64,000 nucleotides of DNA from Lysinibacillus parviboronicapiens (GTDB lineage Bacteria; Bacillota; Bacilli; Bacillales_A; Planococcaceae). The DNA lies in NCBI RefSeq assembly GCF_003049575.1, contig NZ_PYWI01000012.1:84176-148175 (forward strand), in the 5' to 3' direction. Of the stretch, positions 1 through 9,017 are shown piece after piece. A program made the position numbers and the translations under genes. Position 1 is the first letter of the stretch, and the number at the start of each line of letters is the position of its first letter. Under the pieces are notes generated by a model. It saw only the letters and a program-made list of their open reading frames with translations. It made no database searches and was not told the DNA's origin.

Positions 1-351
1 TTCGTATATTTTTTGAAACTGTATTTCTTTCTTTGTCACTTCAGCTTCCCAATCTGCTCTATTAGCAAGCAACAGCGTATTAGTCGGTTCATTTAATAAC
101 AATGCATGTAAGCAGTCACTAGAAATTGTACATTGGGTATGTGGAATATTCATTAGTTCCTCTTCGCTTTGTCTTTTCAATGCTGCGTTTCTGCTGAAAG
201 ATCTGTATTTTCCCTTAACATAACGGAAAATCCCTACCGTCAATAATCCTAATCCAATATAAAAAAATATACCTCTTACTATAGCTACTTCCATTGCATT
301 TGCTAGCATCAAATAGATAATACCTAATAACAGTAGAAAAAAGGTTTTCAC
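1..351 (-). CDS. Membrane protein of unknown function, 3' end cut by window edge
   Basis: An open frame runs from a GTG at 349-351 to the window edge, giving 117 residues without a stop. The GTG lies just downstream of a strong ribosome binding site (AAGGTGGGA on the minus strand, 6 bases away), which decides the start. The N-terminus holds two hydrophobic segments at about residues 3-20 and 24-42, followed by a basic stretch and a soluble cytosolic-looking tail. I do not recognise the family. The gene follows the terminator of the symporter operon, so it is probably a separate transcription unit. Confidence 0.6.
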   Translation of the reverse strand, partial: MKTFFLLLLGIIYLMLANAMEVAIVRGIFFYIGLGLLTVGIFRYVKGKYRSFSRNAALKRQSEEELMNIPHTQCTISSDCLHALLLNEPTNTLLLANRADWEAEVTKKEIQFQKIYE

Positions 352-460
352 AAAAATCCCACCTTCAGAAAAATAATAGATAGGAAAATATCTATTTACT
401 AGAAATCTTATTCAAGAGAAACACTTTTCATGCTTAATTTATCTGGAGATTAAAGGATAA

Positions 461-505
461 AATAAAACAACACAACAACATCACATACTGCAATGTTGTT
501 GTGTT
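461..505 (-). terminator. Rho-independent terminator of the chemoreceptor-SDR-symporter unit
   Basis: A perfect 13-bp inverted repeat (469-481 with 493-505, arm AACACAACAACAT) encloses an 11-base loop. On the minus strand it is followed by a T-rich run (461-468). It lies 39 bases beyond the symporter stop codon, as expected for the end of that transcript. Confidence 0.85.
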
Positions 506-543
506 ACATAAATTATCAGTGTGTCCTAATAGACTATCGTCAA

Positions 544-2040
544 TTAATTTGATTGTTCCATTAGTTCATCTTTACTCCCCACATCATCTAACGTTTTATC
601 TTTTTCAATTTTATGCATATCAAGCACATGTTGTGTAGGAGGGATCAGAAGGCTCACAACAACAATTGTTATACCTGATATAACTACACCAGAGAAAACA
701 GGTGCTAACCATAACTCACTTAATAAACCTAGGAAACCTTCTGATTGTACATTAAACCCAGGCACAAACGTTAGTGTCGTAATTATATAATAGACTAGTC
801 CTACTGAGATACTAGCCCATACTGCTGGCGTGCTTACACGTTTCCAAAACGGTCCTAAAACGATTGGCCAGAAAATCGTTACAAATATAACATCCCATGC
901 TAAATAAGCTAAATCAATGACTTTTTGAAAGCTAATCGCTAGTACTAAACCGAGTAAAGCACTACATAGAATCACTAATCTCGAAAATCTTAATAGGTTT
1001 TTAGGGTCAGGATTACGATTAATGAAATCTAGGTAGATATTCTTTGTCACAATACCAGAAGTTGCAACATAACATGCTGCTACAGTAGACATCCCCATCG
1101 CTGCCATGGCAGTTAAAAAGATAGCCGCCAATAACGGTGGGAAGTACCCTTGGGCAAAAGTAAGCATTAGCGTTTCTGGATTTGTACTATTAGGGTAAAT
1201 CGTTTTGAAAGCTTCACCTAACATACCTGGTATCCAGCTAATCGCAATGATGACTGAACCTGCAATAATCATACTACGCTGTGCTACCCTTGGACTTTTG
1301 GCAGCTGCAACCCTTTGTCCTAAGTCCACTGCTGGAATGTCACCAAGTGCAAGTACAAGATAAAGTGTCCAAAATTCTGCACCAGCCTTATTGAATAACT
1401 CACTGATATTCCACCACTCTGGGTTAAATGTAACGTCAGGATAATAGAATAGAATAAAGATAGTAATCCCTAAAATGCCGGCTACTGCAAGTGCCCCTTG
1501 TACAATTTCAGTATATGCTACGGCCCATAAACCACCAATTACTGAATAAAGAGCCGTTAAGGAAACAAATAGCAGTGCTGCCGGAAGAAATTCAATTTGC
1601 AATAGTTGCTGTATAATGTATGTTCCGCCAACAGTTAAGGCAGCAGCATTAAAAACACCAAATGCAATTGCCATGACGATTCCGGTGTATGCACCTAACT
1701 TTTTACTACCATATCTTAAACCGTAGTAGTCCGCTAAAGTCCAGCCCTTTAATCTTCTCAGTGGTTTTGTCCAAATCAACGCCCCTAGAATCATACAAGT
1801 TCCTAAGCCACCCATTGTTGCAGAACCTTCAAAGCCACCACTTGTATACCCCGAACCTACAGCGGCAAAAAAGAATGGGGCTGCTAATAATGCAGCAATT
1901 AAACTTCCTGTGACCACCGATAGTGGCATACTCCAACCGGCTACTATCAAATCTTCTGCTGTTTTTACACGTTTGTAGCCTTTATATCCGATATAATAAA
2001 TAAAAATTAAGTACAAGCTAAAGACGATTATATTTAACAT
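544..2040 (-). CDS. Sodium:solute symporter family (SSS) transporter
   Basis: A 498-residue polytopic membrane protein with about 13 hydrophobic segments, the usual size and layout of the SSS family (PutP, PanF and relatives). These proteins couple solute uptake to sodium entry. Family-like features include the GGLW segment near residue 168 and the sodium-site region around TAMAAMGMSTVAA (about residues 309-321). The C-terminus is a short charged cytosolic tail. The ATG has a good ribosome binding site (GAGGAG). It begins 23 bases after the SDR gene and ends at a terminator, so it is the last gene of the riboswitch-controlled unit. The substrate cannot be read from the sequence; an organic acid or amino acid is likely. 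Confidence 0.88.
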   Translation of the reverse strand: MLNIIVFSLYLIFIYYIGYKGYKRVKTAEDLIVAGWSMPLSVVTGSLIAALLAAPFFFAAVGSGYTSGGFEGSATMGGLGTCMILGALIWTKPLRRLKGWTLADYYGLRYGSKKLGAYTGIVMAIAFGVFNAAALTVGGTYIIQQLLQIEFLPAALLFVSLTALYSVIGGLWAVAYTEIVQGALAVAGILGITIFILFYYPDVTFNPEWWNISELFNKAGAEFWTLYLVLALGDIPAVDLGQRVAAAKSPRVAQRSMIIAGSVIIAISWIPGMLGEAFKTIYPNSTNPETLMLTFAQGYFPPLLAAIFLTAMAAMGMSTVAACYVATSGIVTKNIYLDFINRNPDPKNLLRFSRLVILCSALLGLVLAISFQKVIDLAYLAWDVIFVTIFWPIVLGPFWKRVSTPAVWASISVGLVYYIITTLTFVPGFNVQSEGFLGLLSELWLAPVFSGVVISGITIVVVSLLIPPTQHVLDMHKIEKDKTLDDVGSKDELMEQSN

Positions 2041-2063
2041 TTTATTGCTCCTCAGTTATTACA

Positions 2064-2819
2064 TTATCCATTCATCACGACTCCACCATTAGGTGTGAGT
2101 ACTTGACCTGTATAAAATTCAGCATGATCAGAGGCTAAGAACAATACACTTTTTGCAATTTCCTCCGGATGTGCCAATCGCTTTAATGGATATTTAGCAG
2201 ACTCTTCTTCAATATAATTTTCACCAAATTCTTGTAGAATGTCAGTCAGCGTTCCACTTGGAGCTACTGCATTGACCAATATATTGGGTGCTAACTCTCT
2301 TGCCAAAGCTTTTGTGAAAGCATTGATAGCACCTTTTGCTGCCGAATAATGCGTAAACTCTTCACAGCCTAAACTACCAATATCCGAGGAAATATTAATA
2401 ATTTTTCCGTTGTTGCGTTCTTTCATTCTTTTTGCGGCTTCTCGGCAATTGTAAAAACATCCATATAGATGAACTTTAATCATTCTGTCCCATTGTTCAT
2501 CTGTTAAATCTGTGATACTAGAAGACTGTGCAAACCCTGCATTATTGACGAGAATATCAATAGCTCCTAGGTGATTGTCCATGTAAAGGAACATATCTTG
2601 TACCTGCTGAGAATTAGAGACATCCGCAGTGTACTTTAATGCATGAACACCATATTTTTCCGCCTGCATACGGACTGCTTCAGCCTCATTATCATCACCG
2701 ATATAGTTAATCAATACATTGGCTCCTTGCTTCGCAAATGCTAAGGCAATGGCTTTCCCTATGCCTTTGCTGGAACCGGTAATTAGCACATTTTTTCCTT
2801 TGAAATTAATTTCCATCAT
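2064..2819 (-). CDS. Short-chain dehydrogenase/reductase (FabG-like SDR)
   Basis: A 251-residue classical SDR, cytosolic. It shows the Rossmann nucleotide motif TGSSKGIG near the N-terminus, NNAG near residue 88, the catalytic serine region INISSDIG, and the active-site YSAAK. It probably uses NADP(H) to reduce a ketone or oxidise an alcohol; the substrate is unknown. The frame opens at 2825, but that ATG is only one base from the GGAG ribosome binding site. The ATG at 2817-2819 is seven bases away and is the better start. The gene overlaps the 3' end of the chemoreceptor gene and is followed closely by the symporter, which implies co-transcription and translational coupling. Confidence 0.88.
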   Translation of the reverse strand: MMEINFKGKNVLITGSSKGIGKAIALAFAKQGANVLINYIGDDNEAEAVRMQAEKYGVHALKYTADVSNSQQVQDMFLYMDNHLGAIDILVNNAGFAQSSSITDLTDEQWDRMIKVHLYGCFYNCREAAKRMKERNNGKIINISSDIGSLGCEEFTHYSAAKGAINAFTKALARELAPNILVNAVAPSGTLTDILQEFGENYIEEESAKYPLKRLAHPEEIAKSVLFLASDHAEFYTGQVLTPNGGVVMNG

Positions 2820-4557
2820 GATCATTCTCCAATTTAAATTTGGCTACCAGTGCCTGCAATTCTTGTGCAGTCTGTCCTAAAGAAGTAGATGCTTCTTTAA
2901 CATCTTGCATTGTTGCCAATTGTTCTTGTGTGGCTTTCGATACATTTGACGAGAACTCTGATGATTGTTCTGCCGATTGCTTAATGTTATTGACAGATGC
3001 CGAAACTTCCTCTGAGGATGCAGAGATTTGTTGAGATGCTGCAGAGATTTCTCGTATCTGGTTTGCAACTTCTTCTGCTGAAGTAAGAATTTCATTAAAT
3101 ATCTTCCCTACTTCATTTGTGAATTCCATACCGACTTTAACATCTGCTTTTCCTTTTTCCATCACCGTAATAGATGCGTTCGAATCTGATTGAATGGTAC
3201 TAATCAGATTGTAAATCTCTGTTGCCGATTGTGATGATTGTTCAGCTAAACGTCTTACTTCATCTGCAACTACTGCGAAGCCTTTGCCATGCTCTCCAGC
3301 TCTTGCTGCTTCAATAGCTGCATTGAGTGCTAGCAAGTTCGTTTGATCTGCTATTGCCGTAATAATACTCACAATATCACTAATCTTTTTCGTATTGACA
3401 TGTAAGCCGTTTATAGTCGTACCAATTTGTTCAACTGAATTATTAATTAATTGCATTTGCGCAATCACTTGCTGAACAACATGGTCGCCACGTTCTGAAG
3501 CAAGGGAAGCTGCAATAGACGATTCGGCAGCAGTATTTGCTGAATCAGCAATTTGCTGAATACCTGTTGCGGTTTCTTCCATTGCAGCAGCGGTTTCTTC
3601 CGTCATAACCATAGACGCTTCGGCATTTAGCGTTATCTCGCTCATATCTTTAGCGATATTAGTTGAACTATTTAACGTTTCACCTGCATTGACAGTCAGT
3701 TGATTGGCTGCAGAAGAAACATGATCTGATGTATTTCTTATATTCAGAATGATATGTTGTAAATTTGTAACCATTGTTTTAATTGATTGAGATAGATTAC
3801 CAATTTCATCTTTTGTAATTTCTAAATCCACATCTTTCAATTCACCATTGGCTACTTGGTTTGCAACATTTACTACTTTCTTCAAAGGTTTTAGTAGTCG
3901 ATCAATAATTATGTAAAGTAAAATTAATAAAATAACAAGTCCAATTGCCGCTATAGCAATTTGTTTAATAACACTTGATTTAATAATTGTATTAATATAA
4001 TCTGCAGAATAATCAATCCCAAGTAATGCAATCAAATTGCCACTATCATCTTTAATAGGACTAAAAACAGTTCTCCAAGAGCCAAAAGGATCCTCGAAAA
4101 TATCTGTTACTTCTGTCTGATTATTTTCAATCGCTAGTCTAGCTGTTTCAACATGTTCATCCGCTAAATCTTTAAAGATTTCACCTGCTTCATATACCTC
4201 ATTCAGATTCGATGTATAACCTATCGGATTAACACCACCTTCATCTTGCACATCCCAAATATAACTCCAACTCATAGTACCTTGCTGTTCTTGTATCAGG
4301 TCTAACTTCTCTTGAATTTTCTTGAATTCTGCATTATTTTCCCCTTTTTTTGATAATAATTCTTTAATGTCATCACTATCAAGATTCATGGCTGTTAATA
4401 AGCCAACACTTGTCAATTCTTGTTCAAGATCAACGTTCATTCGGTTGTTTAATTCAGTAATACTTTGCGTAGTAATAATGGAAATGAGAACTAATACAAT
4501 AATCGAAACAGTAAGTAACAGTTTGTTCTTTAAGGATGCATTTTTTAAAAAGCCCAT
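2806..4557 (-). CDS. Methyl-accepting chemotaxis protein with extracellular Cache-like sensor
   Basis: A 583-residue chemoreceptor. In order: a transmembrane helix near residues 10-31, an extracytoplasmic sensor of about 165 residues (dCache/sCache-like, with [11 protein letters not shown]), a second transmembrane helix near 200-222, a HAMP linker, and a long signalling coiled coil. The conserved hairpin tip is visible as [20 protein letters not shown] followed by [13 protein letters not shown]. It would relay ligand binding to CheA/CheW. The frame can be opened at a TTG at 4575, but that TTG sits inside the GGAGGAGG ribosome binding site; the ATG at 4555-4557 is the real start. A c-di-GMP riboswitch lies upstream. 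Confidence 0.93.
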   Translation of the reverse strand: MGFLKNASLKNKLLLTVSIIVLVLISIITTQSITELNNRMNVDLEQELTSVGLLTAMNLDSDDIKELLSKKGENNAEFKKIQEKLDLIQEQQGTMSWSYIWDVQDEGGVNPIGYTSNLNEVYEAGEIFKDLADEHVETARLAIENNQTEVTDIFEDPFGSWRTVFSPIKDDSGNLIALLGIDYSADYINTIIKSSVIKQIAIAAIGLVILLILLYIIIDRLLKPLKKVVNVANQVANGELKDVDLEITKDEIGNLSQSIKTMVTNLQHIILNIRNTSDHVSSAANQLTVNAGETLNSSTNIAKDMSEITLNAEASMVMTEETAAAMEETATGIQQIADSANTAAESSIAASLASERGDHVVQQVIAQMQLINNSVEQIGTTINGLHVNTKKISDIVSIITAIADQTNLLALNAAIEAARAGEHGKGFAVVADEVRRLAEQSSQSATEIYNLISTIQSDSNASITVMEKGKADVKVGMEFTNEVGKIFNEILTSAEEVANQIREISAASQQISASSEEVSASVNNIKQSAEQSSEFSSNVSKATQEQLATMQDVKEASTSLGQTAQELQALVAKFKLENDHDGN

Positions 4558-4586
4558 GATTATTTCCTCCTCCAATGTTTAAGTGC

Positions 4587-4615
4587 AAAAAAACCTATTT
4601 CAAAAGAAATAGGTT
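4587..4615 (-). terminator. Expression-platform terminator of the c-di-GMP riboswitch
   Basis: A perfect 10-bp stem (AACCTATTTC at 4592-4601 with GAAATAGGTT at 4606-4615) with a four-base loop. It is followed on the minus strand by seven T residues (4587-4593). It sits between the riboswitch aptamer and the chemoreceptor ribosome binding site, where conditional termination would stop the operon. Confidence 0.85.
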
Positions 4616-4653
4616 ACTAAAGAATATACACTAGCAATAACTTCTATAACTAG

Positions 4654-4742
4654 CAATCTTCGGCAACCCAGCCGCCATAGCATTAATGCCTTAGACCTGT
4701 AGCTTTGCGTCTCTACTTTTCAGTAGATTTGCCTATCTTTAC
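4654..4742 (-). promoter_or_regulatory. Cyclic-di-GMP-I (GEMM) riboswitch
   Basis: Read on the minus strand, the leader of the chemoreceptor gene contains the class I c-di-GMP aptamer landmarks in order: AGGCAAA, a short hairpin (CTACTGAAAAGTAG), GACGCAAAGC, AGGTCTAAGGC, then GGCTGGGTTGCCGA. These are the signature segments of the GEMM-I RNA. A terminator hairpin follows about 40 bases downstream. The RNA would tie expression of chemoreceptor, SDR and symporter to cellular c-di-GMP. Whether ligand binding turns genes on or off cannot be decided without folding the alternative structures. Confidence 0.9.
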
Positions 4743-4876
4743 ACCCTCAAATTAACACAATGGGTAAAATCAGTCAATATTACTATGTAAAAATACACAT
4801 ATTTTATCACTATTTTACTACAACTTTACAAACTATGAGAACATTACTATTAATCATTCGGCCTTGACTAATCAAA

Positions 4877-4924
4877 ACAAAAAAAGAGTAGCTAAAACGC
4901 TTTTTACAATCGTTCCAGCTACCC
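4877..4924 (-). terminator. Rho-independent terminator after the small membrane protein
   Basis: GTAGCT/AGCTAC arms with an inner AACG/CGTT pairing (4886-4924), followed on the minus strand by a T run (4877-4885). It lies 54 bases beyond the stop of the 64-residue membrane protein. Confidence 0.75.
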
Positions 4925-4977
4925 TATTTATTTTTACATTTCACTTACCCCTAAGTGATGAATCTTGTTTCATAAAT

Positions 4978-5172
4978 TTAGACATTTTGCATGACTAGTA
5001 AGACGGATGGTATGAAGGATAATGCAAAAACAGATACATACCATAACGATGTTCGCCGTAATGAAAAACGAACCTGTTTTTTTTCAGCATAGAAAATATC
5101 CAATATAACCGCAACAATTAATGGTGTACTTACACATGCAATAGCAATTAAGAAAATATCAAAATAGATCAT
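4978..5172 (-). CDS. Small two-helix membrane protein, function unknown
   Basis: 64 residues with two hydrophobic helices (about residues 2-26 and 42-60) joined by a basic loop with KK and RR, predicting both termini outside and a positively charged cytosolic loop. The ATG follows a good ribosome binding site (GAGGGG) by seven bases, and the gene has its own terminator. These two signals make it a real gene despite its size. I do not recognise a named family. It is divergent from the NERD protein gene. Confidence 0.65.
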   Translation of the reverse strand: MIYFDIFLIAIACVSTPLIVAVILDIFYAEKKQVRFSLRRTSLWYVSVFALSFIPSVLLVMQNV

Positions 5173-5332
5173 AAAGCACCCCTCTATTCGTGAACATTTT
5201 ACTTTCCCCTTTTGTGACGATTTTGTGTCAATTTAATTGTACACAATTTCGTCACAATTTGTCAACGGTCTAAAACACAGTTTTTTTAAATTTCATTGTT
5301 CTTAAAACGACATTCAAATGGATCACTCTGTC

Positions 5333-5360
5333 TTTACGACTTCTCTACTTACGTTATAAT
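5333..5360 (+). promoter_or_regulatory. Sigma-A type promoter for the NERD-HRDC gene
   Basis: TTTACG at 5333-5338 and a perfect TATAAT at 5355-5360, 16 bases apart, upstream of the ribosome binding site AGGTGA and the TTG start at 5433. Confidence 0.6.
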
Positions 5361-5432
5361 AGAATATAAGATATCCACATTTACCATATGATGGTTATAA
5401 TATAATAAATAAGTCTAAGCAGGTGATACAGT

Positions 5433-6431
5433 TTGATAAAACGAAATTTTTTTGAAAGAATCACATTTGCACTAAAAGATACTGAAAAATTAAAGAAACC
5501 CATTGTCGTAAAACAAGCTTCTGACATCAAACTTCAACATAACATTTCGAAGGATATACAACTTTGGCAGTTAGGTGCTAAGGGCGAAAACAATGTTTTA
5601 TTCGAACTGAAAAATTCTTATTTACCTTTACATATTCTACATGATATAAAAATTGCATCTGAGGAAAACAAAGCACAATTAGACTTTGTAGTTTTAACAA
5701 GAAAATTTATATTAGTAATCGAAGTGAAAAATTACTATGGTAACATCAAAATAAATGATAAAGATGAATTTATTCGCAAAGTCTATAGAAATAAACACTT
5801 ACAATTCGAGGGAGGCTTTTATAGCCCTATTCGTCAAGTACAAAGACAGGCTATTATTTTAGAGAATGTGTTAAAACAACATGAAGTAATTAATAAGACA
5901 CCTATTAAACATGTCGTCGTATTTACTAATTCAAAAACAATCTTAGATATGAAGGAAGCGAGTACTGAAGTACGTCAAATTGTACTTCGTGCAGATCAAT
6001 TAGTTTCCTACATCACTAAAGAATTACAGCAAAAATCTCCTGTTCATTTTCTTGACAATAAAATGCAAGAAATTAGTAACGGCATACTATCCCACCATCA
6101 AGAAGAGACTTTTTTACATAAAGACGATACCATCGATCACAAATTATTAGAGGAAACATTAGAAACAGACATTAAAGATGTGCAAGCTCCTGTGAGGACA
6201 TTAAATCATTCTGAGTTAGAAGAAGCTTTACGTTCTTATCGTAAACAACAAGCCAACAAAGCCAATCTCAAAGCTTTTCATATTTTTTCTAATCAAACAT
6301 TAGAACAATTACTTCAACACAGACCCATTACCTTAGCCGAGTTAAAAGCGATTCACGGTATAGGTGATAACAAGGTAAATGCATTTGGTGAAGAGTTAAT
6401 TTCTATTATTCAACGTTATAGTTGTCGTTAA
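5433..6431 (+). CDS. NERD-domain (nuclease-related) protein with C-terminal HRDC domain
   Basis: 332 residues, predicted cytosolic. Residues about 48-165 match the nuclease-related domain (NERD), including the LDFVVLT and LVIEVKNYYGNI strands. The D...E-K arrangement resembles restriction-endonuclease-like folds. The last 80 residues form an HRDC nucleic-acid-binding domain (LKAFHIFSNQTLEQLL, then GIGDNKVNAFGEEL). A role in DNA or RNA processing is likely but unproven. The start is TTG at 5433, supported by AGGTGA six bases upstream. It is one of few plus-strand genes here, with its own promoter and a strong terminator. Confidence 0.85.
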   Translation: MIKRNFFERITFALKDTEKLKKPIVVKQASDIKLQHNISKDIQLWQLGAKGENNVLFELKNSYLPLHILHDIKIASEENKAQLDFVVLTRKFILVIEVKNYYGNIKINDKDEFIRKVYRNKHLQFEGGFYSPIRQVQRQAIILENVLKQHEVINKTPIKHVVVFTNSKTILDMKEASTEVRQIVLRADQLVSYITKELQQKSPVHFLDNKMQEISNGILSHHQEETFLHKDDTIDHKLLEETLETDIKDVQAPVRTLNHSELEEALRSYRKQQANKANLKAFHIFSNQTLEQLLQHRPITLAELKAIHGIGDNKVNAFGEELISIIQRYSCR

Positions 6432-6452
6432 CTTCCTATTTATAACCACGCA

Positions 6453-6487
6453 AAAGGAGCTGTCTCAATGGATGAGATAGCTCCTTT
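6453..6487. terminator. Bidirectional-looking terminator between convergent genes
   Basis: A 15-bp stem with one wobble pair (6453-6467 with 6473-6487; arm AAAGGAGCTGTCTCA) and a five-base loop, lying between the convergent NERD and DUF1456 genes. Confidence 0.8.
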
Positions 6488-6550
6488 CTAAATTGAATAT
6501 ACAATAAATTTCCTGCTCAACTGAGTTGATACATCTGGCTGAGGGTCTTT

Positions 6551-7048
6551 TTAACCTCTATATTTCATCGTTAAACCTTTTAAGAAGTTTCTCACAAAGC
6601 GATCGCCACACTCTTTGTAGTTGCGATGACTTGGATTTCTTAAAATAGCGCCTAATTCACCTTTAGATACCGTGACGCCACCTTCATATAAAATCTCAAG
6701 CATCTCTTCACTTGTTAGTGCTAGTGCAATTTTGACTTTCTTTAATAGCATATTATTAGGGCTCTCTGTAGTCTTAACAGGCACTGCTGGACTTACTGCT
6801 TGACCAGGTTTTGGTTGTTGAGGCCCTCTTTTAAAAATTATAAAACCGTTTAAAAATGCTTCGAACATCTTATTATTACATTTAATGAAGTTTTCGGGTG
6901 CTTCTTCCTCATCCTTCACTTTCATCAGCATGTTCAATACATCCTCTTTTGTAAAGCTCATACCGCCTAGTTCAAAAATTTCTACCATCTCTGTATTTTT
7001 TATATCTAATGCGTATCTTAAACGAATCAACATATCATTATCCGTCAT
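6551..7048 (-). CDS. DUF1456 family protein (YehS-like)
   Basis: 165 residues containing two copies of the roughly 60-residue DUF1456 unit (about residues 3-70 and 98-160). Each copy begins with a pattern such as LLKKVKIALALTSEEMLEIL and ends with a segment like NFLKGL. A proline-rich linker (QQPKPGQAV) joins them. The family is widespread in bacteria and its molecular function is unknown. Length and repeat number are normal, and nothing looks broken. It is convergent with the NERD gene and divergent from the SASP gene. Confidence 0.85.
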   Translation of the reverse strand: MTDNDMLIRLRYALDIKNTEMVEIFELGGMSFTKEDVLNMLMKVKDEEEAPENFIKCNNKMFEAFLNGFIIFKRGPQQPKPGQAVSPAVPVKTTESPNNMLLKKVKIALALTSEEMLEILYEGGVTVSKGELGAILRNPSHRNYKECGDRFVRNFLKGLTMKYRG

Positions 7049-7225
7049 CTAAAACCCTCCTGATTTTTCCATTGAAACCGCAATTTCACTCTATGTGAAA
7101 TGAATACTTGGCTTAATTATAACAGAGGTAATTGCATTTTTAAGCTAACTAACTATTTTAAATTCACGCAATTAGATATTACCTAGCTTTCGTATTTAGC
7201 TTGCGCATCTATCACTTTTTTAAAT

Positions 7226-7254
7226 GTATGAAAAACAAACAATCGACCATTCTA
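7226..7254 (+). promoter_or_regulatory. Sigma-G-like forespore promoter for the SASP gene
   Basis: GTATG at 7226-7230 and CATTCTA at 7248-7254, separated by 17 bases. The -10 fits the sigma-G consensus CATNNTA, and the position, 22 bases before the SASP start, fits a forespore-expressed gene. Confidence 0.65.
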
Positions 7255-7276
7255 ATATCACAAGGAGGTGAGAAAT

Positions 7277-7480
7277 ATGGCTACAAATAATCGAAGCTCA
7301 AATAAACTTCAAGTTCCAGGTGTACAAGAAGCTGTTAATCAAATGAAATATGAAATCGCACAAGAATTCGGCGTACAGCTTGGGTCAGAAGCTTCTTCTC
7401 GCGCAAACGGTTCAGTAGGTGGAGAAATTACGAAACGACTTGTTGAAATGGCTGAAAGACAATCAAAAGGCAAATTTTAA
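7277..7480 (+). CDS. Alpha/beta-type small acid-soluble spore protein
   Basis: 67 residues with the SASP signatures: LVPGVQEA-like segment ([18 protein letters not shown]), the germination protease recognition region EFGVQLG, and [17 protein letters not shown]. These proteins coat and protect DNA in the dormant spore and are degraded by GPR at germination. The frame extends to a GTG at 7268, but that GTG is inside the AAGGAGGTG ribosome binding site; the ATG at 7277 is the start. This gene is the clearest sign that the organism sporulates. Confidence 0.95.
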   Translation: MATNNRSSNKLQVPGVQEAVNQMKYEIAQEFGVQLGSEASSRANGSVGGEITKRLVEMAERQSKGKF

Positions 7481-7515
7481 ATATAAAAGGTTTTAAAGTA
7501 AAAAACGAATACTAA

Positions 7516-7580
7516 CCCCTTTAAGTAGATAATGTTAAAAAAACTACAGTACGCTGTAGCTAGCATCATACTTAAAGGGG
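7516..7580. repeat. 12-bp inverted repeat with an inner hairpin, between SASP and Rhs remnant
   Basis: CCCCTTTAAGTA (7516-7527) is perfectly inverted at 7569-7580. The intervening segment contains a second perfect hairpin, CTACAG-TACG-CTGTAG (7544-7559). It may act as a terminator for SASP transcription or mark the edge of the toxin island. There is no canonical T run directly after either arm. Confidence 0.55.
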
Positions 7581-8216
7581 ATTTCTATACCGCATGAGGA
7601 GAAAAATTCGAGAAACAACCATATTTGTGAACGATTACCTAATTTATCATAGCTACTCGCAATCCAATGGTCATTCTGCCACTCCTTGATTACTTGTCCA
7701 GATGGGTCTCGCTCCAGTTTAACGGTTACATGCTCATTGGCAGTCTCTATTAACGAACCATTTTTGTCATAGTCAAACGTTTCCCAAGTGTCATCATAAT
7801 AATCTGAGCGAATGACATTCCCTAGACCATCATGTTGAAACGCTGTCCAGCGATTACCCGGCCGTTGAATCCTCTGCACCAATCCTGCTAGACTTCGCTC
7901 ATACGTTTTTTCCATCTCATCAAAGCCGATTTCCTTGATGATATTGCCTTTCGTATCACGTTCAAACTGGTACGCTTCGCCTTTTTCATTGATGACGGCG
8001 GTTAACTGCTCTTCTGTATCATAGGTGAATTTGACGTTCTTGCCACCTTGTTCTCGAGCCTTCAAGCTGCCAAGAATGGTGTAATCAAAGGCTACTTGCG
8101 TATGGTTATCTTTCGCAAAAACAATATCATCATAGGCATTGTACTGCAATTGAACTTCGTTACCATCTAACGTCACTTGACACAAGTTCAGATCAGTATC
8201 ATAAGCTAAGCTTTAG
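7544..8216 (-). pseudogene. Rhs core fragment A, decayed orphan
   Basis: The open frame 7544-8185 and the bases up to 8216 are a copy of the core of the intact Rhs gene (the part encoded around 15815-16510). Repeats such as HDGLGNVIRSDYYDDTWE are almost identical. It has no credible start or ribosome binding site. Compared with the full gene, about 43 residues are missing at the joint LCQVTL/DGNEV, where GTGACGTTA meets GATGGTAACG, so this is an internal deletion. Homology stops after NRSQI near 7622, and the last 25 residues are unrelated. It is the oldest-looking edge of the tip array. Confidence 0.85.
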
Positions 8217-8270
8217 TTGGATTTAAATCAACAGTTTTTAAAAAAGTTCTGATCTTTATTATAAAAGATC

Positions 8271-8313
8271 AAAAGGGCAATAAAATCCTTTTAAATGGAT
8301 TTATTGCCCTTTT
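8271..8313 (-). terminator. Terminator after the orphan immunity gene of the GHH tip
   Basis: AAAAGGGCAATAAAATCC pairs with GGATTTATTGCCCTTTT with one bulged base; minus-strand sequence beyond it is T-rich. A near copy of this stem occurs at 9790-9830. Confidence 0.75.
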
Positions 8314-8413
8314 TAAATTTAACTTCAAAATAATACCCTGTAGTATTTCTTTTATCTGTGATAATTCTAAAGTCGTTTCGTATATGCATTTTCAGCTTCT
8401 TAGTCTATAAGAT

Positions 8414-8998
8414 TTAATTCACATCTGCCACATTAAAGTTATATTTTTCATCTTCGCGTGGATCATTAAAACCTTTAAATTCATTTACTTTAACAAGAGA
8501 AAACAAAAATCCAAAATTTGCATTAGGATAATCTAATTTCTTCTTACGTGCATAGCCCTTTATAGATACCAAATACTTACCAGAAGATACATTATATCTA
8601 AATCCAGAATATAACGTCACCCCATCTAAAGTTTGATATGATATTTCATCATTTCCTATAAATTTTTTATTGTCGAATTCATAAAATAAACCTATACTAC
8701 CAACCCATAATGTATCTCTAACTTCAATATTGAAGTCATGATATACCAATTTCTCTTCCCACTCATCGTCAAATGATTGATTATAATTATCAAATTTGAT
8801 TACATATTTTATAGAGTTTATTGGTAAAAAAGGAGTCCAAATACCTTCAGCAAGTGAAGTTAAATATCGCTTATGATTATCCTGAAAATTCTTTAAAATT
8901 TTTTTTGACCTAACTTTTTCTTTTTTTAAAAAATCTTCTAATACATCTAATGAAAATAAACTAATTCCATAACTTGATACTGTTAAAATTTTTTCCAA
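8414..8998 (-). CDS. Probable immunity protein of the GHH-motif toxin tip
   Basis: 194 residues, soluble, rich in aromatic and acidic residues, with no signal peptide. I do not recognise a named immunity family. The start is TTG at 8996-8998, chosen because AAGGAG lies eight bases upstream. It begins 19 bases after the toxin-like gene on the same strand and is followed by a terminator, which is the toxin-immunity arrangement of Rhs loci. The frame is intact although the Rhs core ahead of its toxin is broken, as expected if the immunity gene is kept for protection against kin. Confidence 0.65.
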   Translation of the reverse strand: MEKILTVSSYGISLFSLDVLEDFLKKEKVRSKKILKNFQDNHKRYLTSLAEGIWTPFLPINSIKYVIKFDNYNQSFDDEWEEKLVYHDFNIEVRDTLWVGSIGLFYEFDNKKFIGNDEISYQTLDGVTLYSGFRYNVSSGKYLVSIKGYARKKKLDYPNANFGFLFSLVKVNEFKGFNDPREDEKYNFNVADVN

Positions 8999-9017
8999 GG
9001 TAGCATCTCCTTTTCTT

